Below the pieces are notes generated by a model. That model worked only from the letters and a program-made list of their open reading frames with translations, did no database searches and was not told the origin of the DNA. DNA of 64,000 nt from Paramagnetospirillum marisnigri (GTDB lineage Bacteria > Pseudomonadota > Alphaproteobacteria > Rhodospirillales > Magnetospirillaceae): assembly GCF_001650715.1 (NCBI RefSeq), contig NZ_LWQT01000010.1, forward strand, positions 1 through 64,000, read 5' to 3'. Of the stretch, positions 52,372 through 60,893 are shown piece by piece. Positions within the stretch are counted from its first letter, which is position 1, and the number at the start of each line of letters is the position of its first letter. The position numbers and the translations under genes are program-made.

Positions 52372-53994
52372 ATGATCCGTTTCGAAAATATCAGCAAGCA
52401 GAACAGTCACCGGATTCTCTTTCTCGACTCCTCCGCCGCTCTCAATCGGGGTGAAAAGATCGGACTGGTCGGTCCCAACGGGGCGGGCAAGACCACGCTG
52501 TTTCGGATGATCACCGGCGAGGAAGCGCCCGACGCCGGTCAGGTGTCCATCGAGAAGCAGGTGTCCATCGGCTATTTCAACCAGGATGTGGGCGAGATGT
52601 CGGGCCGTAGCGCGGTCGCCGAGGTGATGGACGGCGCCGGGCCGGTCAGCGCCGTGGCGGAAGAGCTGGCCGCGCTTGAGGCGGCCATGGCCGATCCCGA
52701 CCGCGCCGACGAGATGGACACCATCATCGAGCGCTATGGCGAGGTTCAGGCCCGCTTCGAGGAACTGGGCGGCTACGAGTTGGAGGGCCGCGCCCGCGAA
52801 GTGCTCGCGGGCCTCAGCTTCAGCCAGGAGATGATGGACGGCGATGTGGGGACGCTGTCGGGCGGCTGGAAGATGCGCGTCGCCCTTGCCCGAATCCTGC
52901 TGATGCGGCCCGACGCCATGCTGCTGGACGAGCCCAGCAACCACCTGGACCTCGAAAGCCTGATCTGGCTGGAGGGCTTTCTCAAGGGCTATGACGGTGC
53001 CCTGCTGATGACCTCGCACGACCGCGAGTTCATGAACCGCATCGTCACCAAGATCATCGAGATCGATGGCGGAACCCTGACCAGTTATTCCGGCGACTAT
53101 GAGTTCTATGAGCGCCAGCGGGCGCTGAACGAAAAGCAGCAACAGGCACAGTTCGAACGCCAGCAGGCCATGCTGGCCAAGGAAATCAAATTCATCGAAC
53201 GCTTCAAGGCCCGGGCCTCGCACGCGGCCCAGGTGCAAAGCCGGGTGAAGAAGCTGGACAAGATCGAACGGTTCGAGCCGCCGCGCCGCCGCCAACTGGT
53301 GGCCTTCGACTTCCCGCCCGCTCCGCGCTCGGGCGAGGACGTGGCGGTGTTGCGCAATGTCCACAAGAGCTATGGCAGCCGCAGCATCTATCAGGGGTTT
53401 GATCTCACCATCCGCCGCAAGGAGCGCTGGTGCGTCATGGGGGTCAATGGCGCGGGCAAGTCGACGCTGTTGAAACTGGTGGCGGGGGCTGCCGAGCCGG
53501 ATACGGGAACCGTCTCGGTCGGGGGCAGCGTCCGCATGGGCTATTTCTCCCAGCATGCCATGGAGGTTCTGGACGGCGAGTCCACGGTGTTCGAGACCCT
53601 GGACTCCACCTTTCCGACCGCCAATCAGGGGTCGCTGCGGGCGCTGGCGGGCTGTTTCGGCTTTTCCGGCGACGACGTGGAAAAGAAGTGCCGCTTTCTG
53701 TCGGGGGGCGAGAAGGCCCGGCTGGTCATGGCGCTCATGCTGTTCAATCCGCCCAATTTCCTGGTGCTGGACGAGCCGACCAACCATCTCGACCTCGATA
53801 CCAAGGAAATGCTGATCAAGGCCCTGGCCAATTACGAAGGCACCATGCTGTTCGTCTCCCACGACCGGCACTTCCTGGCGACCCTGTCCAACCGGGTCCT
53901 GGAACTGACGCCCGAGGGCATCCATCAATACGCCGGCGGCTATACGGAATACGTGGAGAGCACCGGCCAGGAAGCTCCCGGCCTGCACAGCTGA
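52372..53994 (+). CDS. ABC-F family ATPase (ribosome-associated)
   Basis: A 540-residue protein with two ABC ATPase domains and no membrane segment, the ABC-F plan. Walker A motifs are GPNGAGKTT (about 38-46) and GVNGAGKST (about 360), signatures LSGGWKMR and LSGGEKAR, and Walker B LLDEPSNHLDL and VLDEPTNHLDL. A charged helical linker (about 245-305, KQQQAQFERQQAMLAKEIKF) corresponds to the ribosomal P-site tRNA-interacting motif. YbiT-like by its spacing. Such proteins act on stalled ribosomes. It begins 69 bp after tRNA-Arg; no terminator between. Confidence 0.93.
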   Translation: MIRFENISKQNSHRILFLDSSAALNRGEKIGLVGPNGAGKTTLFRMITGEEAPDAGQVSIEKQVSIGYFNQDVGEMSGRSAVAEVMDGAGPVSAVAEELAALEAAMADPDRADEMDTIIERYGEVQARFEELGGYELEGRAREVLAGLSFSQEMMDGDVGTLSGGWKMRVALARILLMRPDAMLLDEPSNHLDLESLIWLEGFLKGYDGALLMTSHDREFMNRIVTKIIEIDGGTLTSYSGDYEFYERQRALNEKQQQAQFERQQAMLAKEIKFIERFKARASHAAQVQSRVKKLDKIERFEPPRRRQLVAFDFPPAPRSGEDVAVLRNVHKSYGSRSIYQGFDLTIRRKERWCVMGVNGAGKSTLLKLVAGAAEPDTGTVSVGGSVRMGYFSQHAMEVLDGESTVFETLDSTFPTANQGSLRALAGCFGFSGDDVEKKCRFLSGGEKARLVMALMLFNPPNFLVLDEPTNHLDLDTKEMLIKALANYEGTMLFVSHDRHFLATLSNRVLELTPEGIHQYAGGYTEYVESTGQEAPGLHS

Positions 53995-54071
53995 GGGAGC
54001 AACTCCTCCCTTCCGGTATTCAAAATATTAGTATAATCTAAAGTTATATTCAATTCCGGCAGAGGCTCCTG

Positions 54072-55235
54072 ATGCCCCCCAAGCTATCGCTTCCCTCTCG
54101 CCGGACGTTGATCGCGGGGGCCGTGGCCGTTCTCGCCGTCGCGGCACTCCTTCGTCTGGCATTCGGCGGATTGACGGTCGAGGTGGCCGTGCCATCCAAG
54201 GACGTGCCGATCAAGGTTTACGGTCTCGGCACCATCGAAGCGAAAGTGTCCTCCAAGCTCGGCTTCGCTGTTGGCGGAACCCTCTCGGAGCTCAGGGTCG
54301 ATGCGGGCGAGATGGTGGCGAAGGGGGCCGTGCTCGGTCGGCTGGACGATGGGGAGCAGAAGGCCAGGCTCGCGGCGGCCCGTGCCCAGTATGACAAGGC
54401 CATGGCTCAATCGGCCTCGGCCCGTGCCATCGTCGCGAAGGCTGCCGCCAATCGGGCGCAAAAGGAACGGGTCAGTCAACGGCGCAAATCCCTGGTGGCA
54501 TCGGGCACGGTCAGCGAGGAAACCTACGGCGATGCCCACGCGGCAGCGATCAGCGCCGGGGCGGACGCCCAGTCGGCTTCGGCCGAGGTGGCGCTGGCGC
54601 TGGCGACCCTGGCCGACGCCCGGGCCCAATTGGACTTGAACGAGGTTCTGCTGGCCCGCCATACCCTTGTCGCTCCCTATGACGGGCGTGTGGCGTTCCG
54701 CTCCAAGGAATTGGGGAGCGTTCTGGCCCCCGGCGAGGCTGTCTTCACCGTCTATGATCCCGAAACGGTCTGGGTGCTCGCCTATGTGGACGAGACCCTG
54801 GCTGGTGGTGTCGCGGTGGGGCAATCCGCCGAGGTCCGGTTGCGATCGGCTCCGGCCAAGCGCTTTGCCGGTTCGGTGGTTCGCATCGATGTCGAGAGTG
54901 ACCGCACCACCGAGGAGCGGAGAATCTACATCGCCTGCCGTGATTGCCCCCAACATCTGGGGGAGCAGGCCGAGGTGATGATCGACACCGCCCGTCTGGA
55001 TAATGCCTTGCTGGTTCCCATCGCCGCCATCCAAGGCTTCGACGGCCGTCAAGGCACGGTCTGGACGGTCGAGGCCGGAAAATTGGCGCGGCGCAAGATC
55101 TTCTTCGCCCACCGCACCTTGGACGGCCGGTTGGAGGTGGCGGGCGATGTGCCCGATGGAGCGCGGATCGTCACCCGGATCGTCTCCGGCCTGGGCGAGG
55201 GGCGTTCGGTGCGAACGACCGAGGCGTCACCGTGA
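54072..55235 (+). CDS. membrane-fusion protein of an ABC exporter (DevB-like)
   Basis: A 387-residue HlyD/MacA-type adaptor: an N-terminal membrane helix (about residues 10-30), a lipoyl domain (LGFAVGGTLSELRVDAGEMVAKGAVLGRL), a coiled coil (100-175), the second lipoyl half (VAPYDGRVAFRSKELGSVLAPGEAV) and a beta-barrel. It is the first of three genes in the order adaptor, permease, ATPase, the DevBCA order. The upstream gap is AT-rich with a TATAAT at 54032-54037 but no good -35. The stop overlaps the permease start by 4 bp. Confidence 0.9.
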   Translation: MPPKLSLPSRRTLIAGAVAVLAVAALLRLAFGGLTVEVAVPSKDVPIKVYGLGTIEAKVSSKLGFAVGGTLSELRVDAGEMVAKGAVLGRLDDGEQKARLAAARAQYDKAMAQSASARAIVAKAAANRAQKERVSQRRKSLVASGTVSEETYGDAHAAAISAGADAQSASAEVALALATLADARAQLDLNEVLLARHTLVAPYDGRVAFRSKELGSVLAPGEAVFTVYDPETVWVLAYVDETLAGGVAVGQSAEVRLRSAPAKRFAGSVVRIDVESDRTTEERRIYIACRDCPQHLGEQAEVMIDTARLDNALLVPIAAIQGFDGRQGTVWTVEAGKLARRKIFFAHRTLDGRLEVAGDVPDGARIVTRIVSGLGEGRSVRTTEASP

Positions 55236-56365
55236 ATCTGGCGCTACGCGACATTCGTCACAAGCTGGGGCGCTTCCTGCTGACCTGCCTGGGGCTGTCC
55301 TTGTTGCTGGGTGTCGTGCTCTCCATGATCGGCATCTACCGGGGGCTCGTGGATGACGCGTTGTCTCTGGTTCGTGCTCCGGCCGCCGATCTTTGGGTGG
55401 TCGAGGCCGGGACACGAGGCCCCTTCGCCGAGGCCTCCCGCATGCCCGGCGATACCCGCGAGATGGTGGCCCGCATTCCCGGCGTGGCCGAGGCCGGTTC
55501 GGTGACCTATCAGACGGTGGAGACCCATTATGGCGGCCAGACCCTGCGCCTGCAGGTGGTTGGCTACGAGCCGGGGCGGATGGGCGGCCCCGCCGCCATC
55601 GCCGAGGGACGCGCCATCGCCATCCGCCATGGCGAGGTCGTCGCCGATATCCGGGCGGGAATGGCTCTTGGCGATCGTATCCATCTGGGACGCGACGATT
55701 ATCTGGTGGTCGGCCTGACCCGCCATCATGTTTCCACCGGCGGCGACCCCGTGTTGTTTCTCAGTCTGCGCGATGCCCAGGACCTGCAATTCCTCCCCAA
55801 GCCCGCGACCTACCGCCGGGACCAGGCGCGCGGCGCGCCGCCTCCGGCGCTGGATACCATCAATGCGGTGGTGGCCAGACTGGGGGCGGGCATCTCTCCG
55901 GAAGAAGTCTCGCGCGAGATTGGGCGCTGGAAGCATCTCGGCACCAACACCCAGGCCCAGCAGGAAGCCATCCTGGTCCAATCCGTGGTGGAAAAGGCGC
56001 GCCGCCAGATCGGTCTGTTCACCGTCATCCTGATGACGGTCTCCACCGTTGTCATCGCCTTGATCATCTACACCATGACCATGGACAAGATGCGCGACAT
56101 CGCCACCTTGAAGCTGATTGGCGCGTCGGATCGCACCATTGTCGGATTGATTTTGCAGCAGGCGCTGGCCATGGGCCTGATCGGCTTTGGGTTTGGCTGG
56201 GTCCTGGTCAATCTGGTGGCGGACAGGTTCCCCCGGCGGGTTCTGCTGATGCCCGAGGATGCGGTGATGCTGGCGGGCACGGTCGTGCTGGTTTGCGTTC
56301 TTGCCAGTTCCTTGGGCGTGCGCCTTGCCCTTCGGATCGAACCCGCGGCGGCATTGGGAGGCTGA
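55232..56365 (+). CDS. ABC exporter permease (FtsX/DevC-like)
   Basis: A 377-residue permease with four membrane helices (about 15-38, 255-280, 300-325, 340-365) and a periplasmic MacB-type domain between the first two (VRAPAADLWVVEAGT, RIPGVAEAGSV, LRLQVVGYEPG). The FtsX helix block has MTMDKMRDIATLKLIGAS, the coupling motif of the family. It pumps substrate from the outer leaflet or periplasm rather than from the cytosol. Works with the adaptor and ATPase on either side; overlaps the first by 4 bp. Confidence 0.92.
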   Translation: MNLALRDIRHKLGRFLLTCLGLSLLLGVVLSMIGIYRGLVDDALSLVRAPAADLWVVEAGTRGPFAEASRMPGDTREMVARIPGVAEAGSVTYQTVETHYGGQTLRLQVVGYEPGRMGGPAAIAEGRAIAIRHGEVVADIRAGMALGDRIHLGRDDYLVVGLTRHHVSTGGDPVLFLSLRDAQDLQFLPKPATYRRDQARGAPPPALDTINAVVARLGAGISPEEVSREIGRWKHLGTNTQAQQEAILVQSVVEKARRQIGLFTVILMTVSTVVIALIIYTMTMDKMRDIATLKLIGASDRTIVGLILQQALAMGLIGFGFGWVLVNLVADRFPRRVLLMPEDAVMLAGTVVLVCVLASSLGVRLALRIEPAAALGG

Positions 56366-56367
56366 CC

Positions 56368-57054
56368 ATGACGCCCAGGGCACCGCTGGCTGAATTGAGC
56401 GGCATTTCCAAGCATTTCGGCGAGGGCGAAACCCGTGTCGACGCACTCCGCGATGTCACGCTGTCGCTCTATCCCTCGGAAGTGGTGGGCTTGCTCGGTC
56501 CCAGCGGTTCCGGGAAAAGCACCCTGCTCAACATCATCGGCTGCGTCATCGAGCCCAACCAGGGCCGGATGGCACTTGACGGCAAACTGGTGTTCGATGG
56601 CCGCTCCTCCGGCGCCGATCTGCGCCGTTTGCGCCTGGACAAGATCGGCTTCATTTTCCAGTTTCACAACCTGCTGCCCTTCCTGAACAGCCGCGACAAT
56701 GTGGCGGTGGTCCTGGAACTGGCCGGGCAAAGCAGATCGGCAGCCCGCCAGCGGGCCGACGAATTGCTGGATTATCTGGAGGTCTCCAATCGCGCCTTGG
56801 CGTCTCCCTCGCAATTGTCCGGCGGCGAAGCCCAGCGGGTCGCCATCGCCCGCGCCTTGGCCAATCATCCGCGCCTGATCCTGGCGGATGAGCCGACCGC
56901 CGCCCTCGACTCGCAGCGGGCGGGGATCGTCATGGACCTGCTGCGCAAGGTGGCCACGGAACAGAGCGCAACCGTTCTGGTGGTCAGCCATGACGAGAAG
57001 ATCTTCGACCGGTTCGACCGGATGCTGCATGTCCGGGACGGCGTGCTGGGATGA
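56368..57054 (+). CDS. ABC exporter ATPase (DevA/LolD-like)
   Basis: A 228-residue ATPase: Walker A GPSGSGKST (about 45-53), Q-loop FIFQFHNLLPFL, signature LSGGEAQRVAIARAL, Walker B LILADEPTAALD and switch histidine VVVSHD. The KHFGEGETRVDALRDV start is typical of the MacB/LolD/DevA group. The ATG at 56368 has GGGAGG seven bases upstream, directly after the permease stop. The frame upstream within the permease is not coding for this protein. It converges with the cytochrome gene, 12 bp apart. Confidence 0.93.
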   Translation: MTPRAPLAELSGISKHFGEGETRVDALRDVTLSLYPSEVVGLLGPSGSGKSTLLNIIGCVIEPNQGRMALDGKLVFDGRSSGADLRRLRLDKIGFIFQFHNLLPFLNSRDNVAVVLELAGQSRSAARQRADELLDYLEVSNRALASPSQLSGGEAQRVAIARALANHPRLILADEPTAALDSQRAGIVMDLLRKVATEQSATVLVVSHDEKIFDRFDRMLHVRDGVLG

Positions 57055-57066
57055 CCGGCGGCATGG

Positions 57067-57792
57067 TCAATGATGGCCGGCATGGGGCCGGGGTGCGGCG
57101 GGATCGGTGATGGCCGGGGCATTTCCGAGCCCGTTGGCCGCCTGAATGGACCGGATATAGGCGAGAATGTCGGTCTCCTGGCCGGATTTCACCCCTTCCG
57201 GCTTGGGCATGTCGCCGAATTTCCACATATGGGATTTGGCCCCGGTACGGATTGCCGCCAGCACCACATCATCGCCGTGTCCCGATCCGGGAGCGTAAAG
57301 CGGGTGCAGCAGCGGCGGTGCCGCGTCCGATCCCCGCAAGGCCGGGCCGTGGCAGGTGGCGCAGACCCGATCGAAGGTTTGCTTGCCCGCGGCCGCCTGG
57401 GGATTGAGGGCCGGGATCGTCACCGCTTCCTGAGCGAAGCGGGCCGAGCTCGGCTTGCCGCCCACCGATAGTGACAGGATGGCCGTGACCTTGTCCGCGG
57501 CATTGACGGCGATATCCGCGCTCAGGGCCTCGCCATCGGCTTTGAGCGCGGCTTCGACCTTCTTGCCGCCCACCAGCAGGACGACCTTGCCCGAGGCGGC
57601 GACTGGCTTGTCGTCGTGGTCGCGCACCCAGGCCCGAACGCCGCCATCGCGGATGGCGAATTCGACGCGCCAGCCTTCGGCGGTTTCCGTGGTCTGCCCG
57701 CCATACCAGGCGGCAGCGGTGCCATGCGCCAGCGAGGGCGTCGCGGTGCCGATCAGCAAAAGGGCCAGGGCCAGGGCAGGGACGGTCTTCAT
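57067..57792 (-). CDS. exported class I cytochrome c with an N-terminal extension
   Basis: A 241-residue protein. A signal peptide spans 1-22. Residues 23-130 are a beta-rich domain without a named family; residues 135-225 are a class I cytochrome c with the haem site C144-A-T-C147-H148 and a likely axial methionine in KFGDMPKPEG. The tail is His-rich (RPHAGHH). Start overlaps the RND pump stop by 4 bp, making it the third cistron of the metal-efflux cluster, where it may carry electrons in periplasmic metal oxidation. Role inferred from context. Confidence 0.88.
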   Translation of the reverse strand: MKTVPALALALLLIGTATPSLAHGTAAAWYGGQTTETAEGWRVEFAIRDGGVRAWVRDHDDKPVAASGKVVLLVGGKKVEAALKADGEALSADIAVNAADKVTAILSLSVGGKPSSARFAQEAVTIPALNPQAAAGKQTFDRVCATCHGPALRGSDAAPPLLHPLYAPGSGHGDDVVLAAIRTGAKSHMWKFGDMPKPEGVKSGQETDILAYIRSIQAANGLGNAPAITDPAAPRPHAGHH

Positions 57793-60700
57793 GATCGTTG
57801 TCTCCGACTTGAGGGGGGCAGCGCCTTGCGGGCGACGGCCAGGAACACGACCGGGGTCAGGATGGTGTCGAGGATGGTCGACGACATCAAACCGCCGAAA
57901 ATCACCACCGCCACCGGATGGAGGATTTCCTTGCCCGGCTCGCCCCCGGCCACCACCAGCGGGACCAGGGCCAGGGCCGCCACCAGCGCGGTCATCAGAA
58001 CGGGCGTCAGGCGCTCCAGCGATCCGCGCAGAACCATATCGGGGCCGAAGCTCTCACCTTCGTTGCGCATGAGGTGGAGGTAATGGGACACCTTCATGAT
58101 GCCGTTGCGGGCCGCGATTCCGGACAGGGTGACAAATCCCACCAGACTGGCCACCGACATGGTTTGGTCGGTGAGCCAGATGGCGGCGACGCTACCGACC
58201 AGGGCCATGGGAATGTTGCCCATGATCACCAGGGCCAGCCGGGCCGAACCGAAATGGCTGTACAGAACCAGGAACACGCCGCTCAAGGATGCCAGCGCCA
58301 GAAGGGCGATCAGGCGAGCGGCCTCCTGCTGGCTCTTGAACTGCCCCTCATAGGAAATATAGGCCCCCTGGGGCAGCTTGATGGCCGCCAGCTGGGTCTG
58401 GACGTCGGCGATGATCGCCGCCATGTCGCGCCCCTGGGTATTGGCCAGTACAACGATGCGTCTTTGCATGTTGTCGCGGTGGATCACATTGGGTCCCTTG
58501 GTTTCCACCACCTCGGCCAGCAGCGCCAGCGGCACCTTTCCCGCCGGAGTATCCACCAGGATCTGGCCGAAATCGGCGGTGTGGGATCGCCAGTCCTCGG
58601 CCAGGCGCAGGACCACGTTGAAGCTGCGCTGTCCTTCGCGGACCTGACTGACCGTCTTGCCGTTGAGAGCCGCCTCCAAGGTCTCGGTCAGTTGGTCCAG
58701 GGTGAGGCCGTATTTCTTGGCCTCGGCGCGGTCGAGACGAAGCTGCAATTGCGGGATCAGCACCTGCTTCTCCACCTGGAGATCGGTGATGCCCGCCACC
58801 CCGGCCATGCGGCCACGCGCCTCCTCGGCCAGGCTGCGCAGGGTGTCGAGGTCATCGCCGAAAATCTTGACCGCGATTTCCGCCCGGACCCCTGATAACA
58901 GATGGTCGAGACGATGCGAGATGGGCTGGCCGATATTGACGTTGACGCCGGGGATGCGGGCCATCTGTGAGCGCAGATCGGCCAGGATGGCCTCGCGGCC
59001 GCGCCGGGACGGCTTCAGGTCCACGTCGATCTCGGTGTAGTGGACACCCTCGGCATGTTCGTCCAACTCGGCGCGCCCGGTGCGTCTTCCGGTGGACAGC
59101 ACCTCGGGAACGCCGAGAATCAACCTCTCGGCGATGCTGCCGATACGATTGGACTCCGACAGCGATGTTCCCGGCGGCAGCAGCAGATTAACCGTGACCG
59201 TGCCTTCATTGAATGGCGGCAGGAAGGTGCGCCCCAGGAAGGGAACCGACGCCGCCGCCACGGCCACCAGGATCACCGCCGGAATGATGACCTTGCGCGG
59301 ATGGGCGAAGGACCAGCGCAGCAAATTGGCATCCCAGAGCTTGAGCCGTCGCACCAGCCAGGAATCGCCATGGGTAATGGCCTTGGCCTGGGGCAACAGG
59401 TAGGAACCGAGGGCGGGCGTGACGGTCAGCGATACCAGCAGCGAGGCCAGGATCGAGACCACATAGGCGATCCCCAGCGGCGTGAACAAGCGCCCCTCGA
59501 CCCCCGACAGGGCGAAGAGCGGGATGAATACCAGCACCACGATGACGGTGGCATAGACGATGGAATTGCGAACCTCGCTGGAGGCGTCGCGGATCACCTC
59601 CATCACCGGCCGGGGCTGCCCCAGGGTTGAGTTCTCGCGCAGCCGCCGCAGGATGTTCTCCACATCCACCACGGCGTCGTCCACAAGCTCGCCGATGGCC
59701 ACGGCCAATCCGCCCAGGGTCATGGTGTTGATGGACAGCCCCATCTGCTGGAACACCAGGGCGGTCATCACCATGGACAAGGGAATGGCCGTCAGGCTGA
59801 TGATCGTGGTCCGCATGTTCATCAGGAAGACGAACAGAACGATGGCGACCAGGATGGCGCCATCGCGCAAGGCCCCTTCGACGTTATCCACCGCCCGCTC
59901 GATGAAGTCGGCCTGTTTGAACAAGATGTGGTCGGCCTTGATGTCGGCGGGCAGCGCCTGCTTCAGCTCGGCCAGGGCCTTCTCGACCTCGTGGGTCAGG
60001 GCCACGGTATTGGCGCCGGGCTGTTTTTGCACCGCCAGGATCACCGCCGGAGCGGCGTTGACCGAGGCGTCGCCCCGCTTGACGGCCGGGCCGAAGCGAA
60101 CCTCGGCCACCTGATCCACCGTGATGGGGGCATTGGCCCGCCAGGCCACCACGGTATTACGCAGGTCATCCAATTGGACGGTCTGGCCCAGATTGCGGAT
60201 CAGGAATTCCGTTGCCCGTTGTTCCAGGAAGCCGCCGGTCGTGTTCCTGGAAAAGCCCGCCAGGGCTTTTTCCAGATCGGCATAGGACAGCCCCATGGCC
60301 GACAGGCGCGACGGCGAGACCATCACCTGGTACTGCTTGACCTCGCCGCCGATGGGGATGACCTGACTGATGCCCGGAATGGACAGCAGCCTTGGCCGGA
60401 TCAGCCAGTCGGCCAGACTCCTCACCTCCATGGGGGTGGAACTGCCGGTTTCCGAGCGCATGCCGACCAGCATGATCTCTCCCATGATGGAACTGACCGG
60501 CCCCATCACCGGAGCAATGCCGACGGGGAGCTGTTCCCTGACGGTGGCCAGCCGCTCCGACACCAGTTGGCGATTGCGGTAGATGTCCGTGCCCCAGTCG
60601 AATTCGACAAAGACGATGGACAGGCCGATGCCGGAGGTGGAGCGAACCCGGCTGACGCCGGGGGCGCCGTTCATGGCGGTTTCCACCGGACGGGTGACCA

Positions 60701-60890
60701 GGGTCTCCACCTCCTCGGGGGCGAGCCCGGCGGCCTCGGCCATGATGGTGACGGTCGGGCGGTTGAGATCGGGGAAAACATCGACCGGCAACCGGGTCAT
60801 GCTCCAGCCGCCATAGATCACCAGGACCAGGGCGAAGGCGAGGACAAACAGGCGGTTGGCGAGGCTGAAGGAGATGATGCGGTCGAACAT
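57789..60890 (-). CDS. RND heavy-metal efflux pump (CusA/CzcA family)
   Basis: A 1033-residue RND transporter of the heavy-metal group: 12 helices and two large periplasmic loops. Starts with MFDRIISFSLANRLFVL and RLPVDVFPDLNRPTV; the proton-relay region in TM4 is GGLAVAIGELVDDAVVDVEN, matching the CusA GAMVDAAIVMIEN box. The CusA methionine cluster does not seem to be kept (GRAELDEHAEGVHYTEI in the comparable region), so copper/silver specificity cannot be assumed; zinc, cobalt or nickel are possible. Next to a matching adaptor. No TolC-type gene is in this cluster; it may share the one at 16174 or another. Confidence 0.92.
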   Translation of the reverse strand: MFDRIISFSLANRLFVLAFALVLVIYGGWSMTRLPVDVFPDLNRPTVTIMAEAAGLAPEEVETLVTRPVETAMNGAPGVSRVRSTSGIGLSIVFVEFDWGTDIYRNRQLVSERLATVREQLPVGIAPVMGPVSSIMGEIMLVGMRSETGSSTPMEVRSLADWLIRPRLLSIPGISQVIPIGGEVKQYQVMVSPSRLSAMGLSYADLEKALAGFSRNTTGGFLEQRATEFLIRNLGQTVQLDDLRNTVVAWRANAPITVDQVAEVRFGPAVKRGDASVNAAPAVILAVQKQPGANTVALTHEVEKALAELKQALPADIKADHILFKQADFIERAVDNVEGALRDGAILVAIVLFVFLMNMRTTIISLTAIPLSMVMTALVFQQMGLSINTMTLGGLAVAIGELVDDAVVDVENILRRLRENSTLGQPRPVMEVIRDASSEVRNSIVYATVIVVLVFIPLFALSGVEGRLFTPLGIAYVVSILASLLVSLTVTPALGSYLLPQAKAITHGDSWLVRRLKLWDANLLRWSFAHPRKVIIPAVILVAVAAASVPFLGRTFLPPFNEGTVTVNLLLPPGTSLSESNRIGSIAERLILGVPEVLSTGRRTGRAELDEHAEGVHYTEIDVDLKPSRRGREAILADLRSQMARIPGVNVNIGQPISHRLDHLLSGVRAEIAVKIFGDDLDTLRSLAEEARGRMAGVAGITDLQVEKQVLIPQLQLRLDRAEAKKYGLTLDQLTETLEAALNGKTVSQVREGQRSFNVVLRLAEDWRSHTADFGQILVDTPAGKVPLALLAEVVETKGPNVIHRDNMQRRIVVLANTQGRDMAAIIADVQTQLAAIKLPQGAYISYEGQFKSQQEAARLIALLALASLSGVFLVLYSHFGSARLALVIMGNIPMALVGSVAAIWLTDQTMSVASLVGFVTLSGIAARNGIMKVSHYLHLMRNEGESFGPDMVLRGSLERLTPVLMTALVAALALVPLVVAGGEPGKEILHPVAVVIFGGLMSSTILDTILTPVVFLAVARKALPPSSRRQRS

Positions 60891-60893
60891 CGC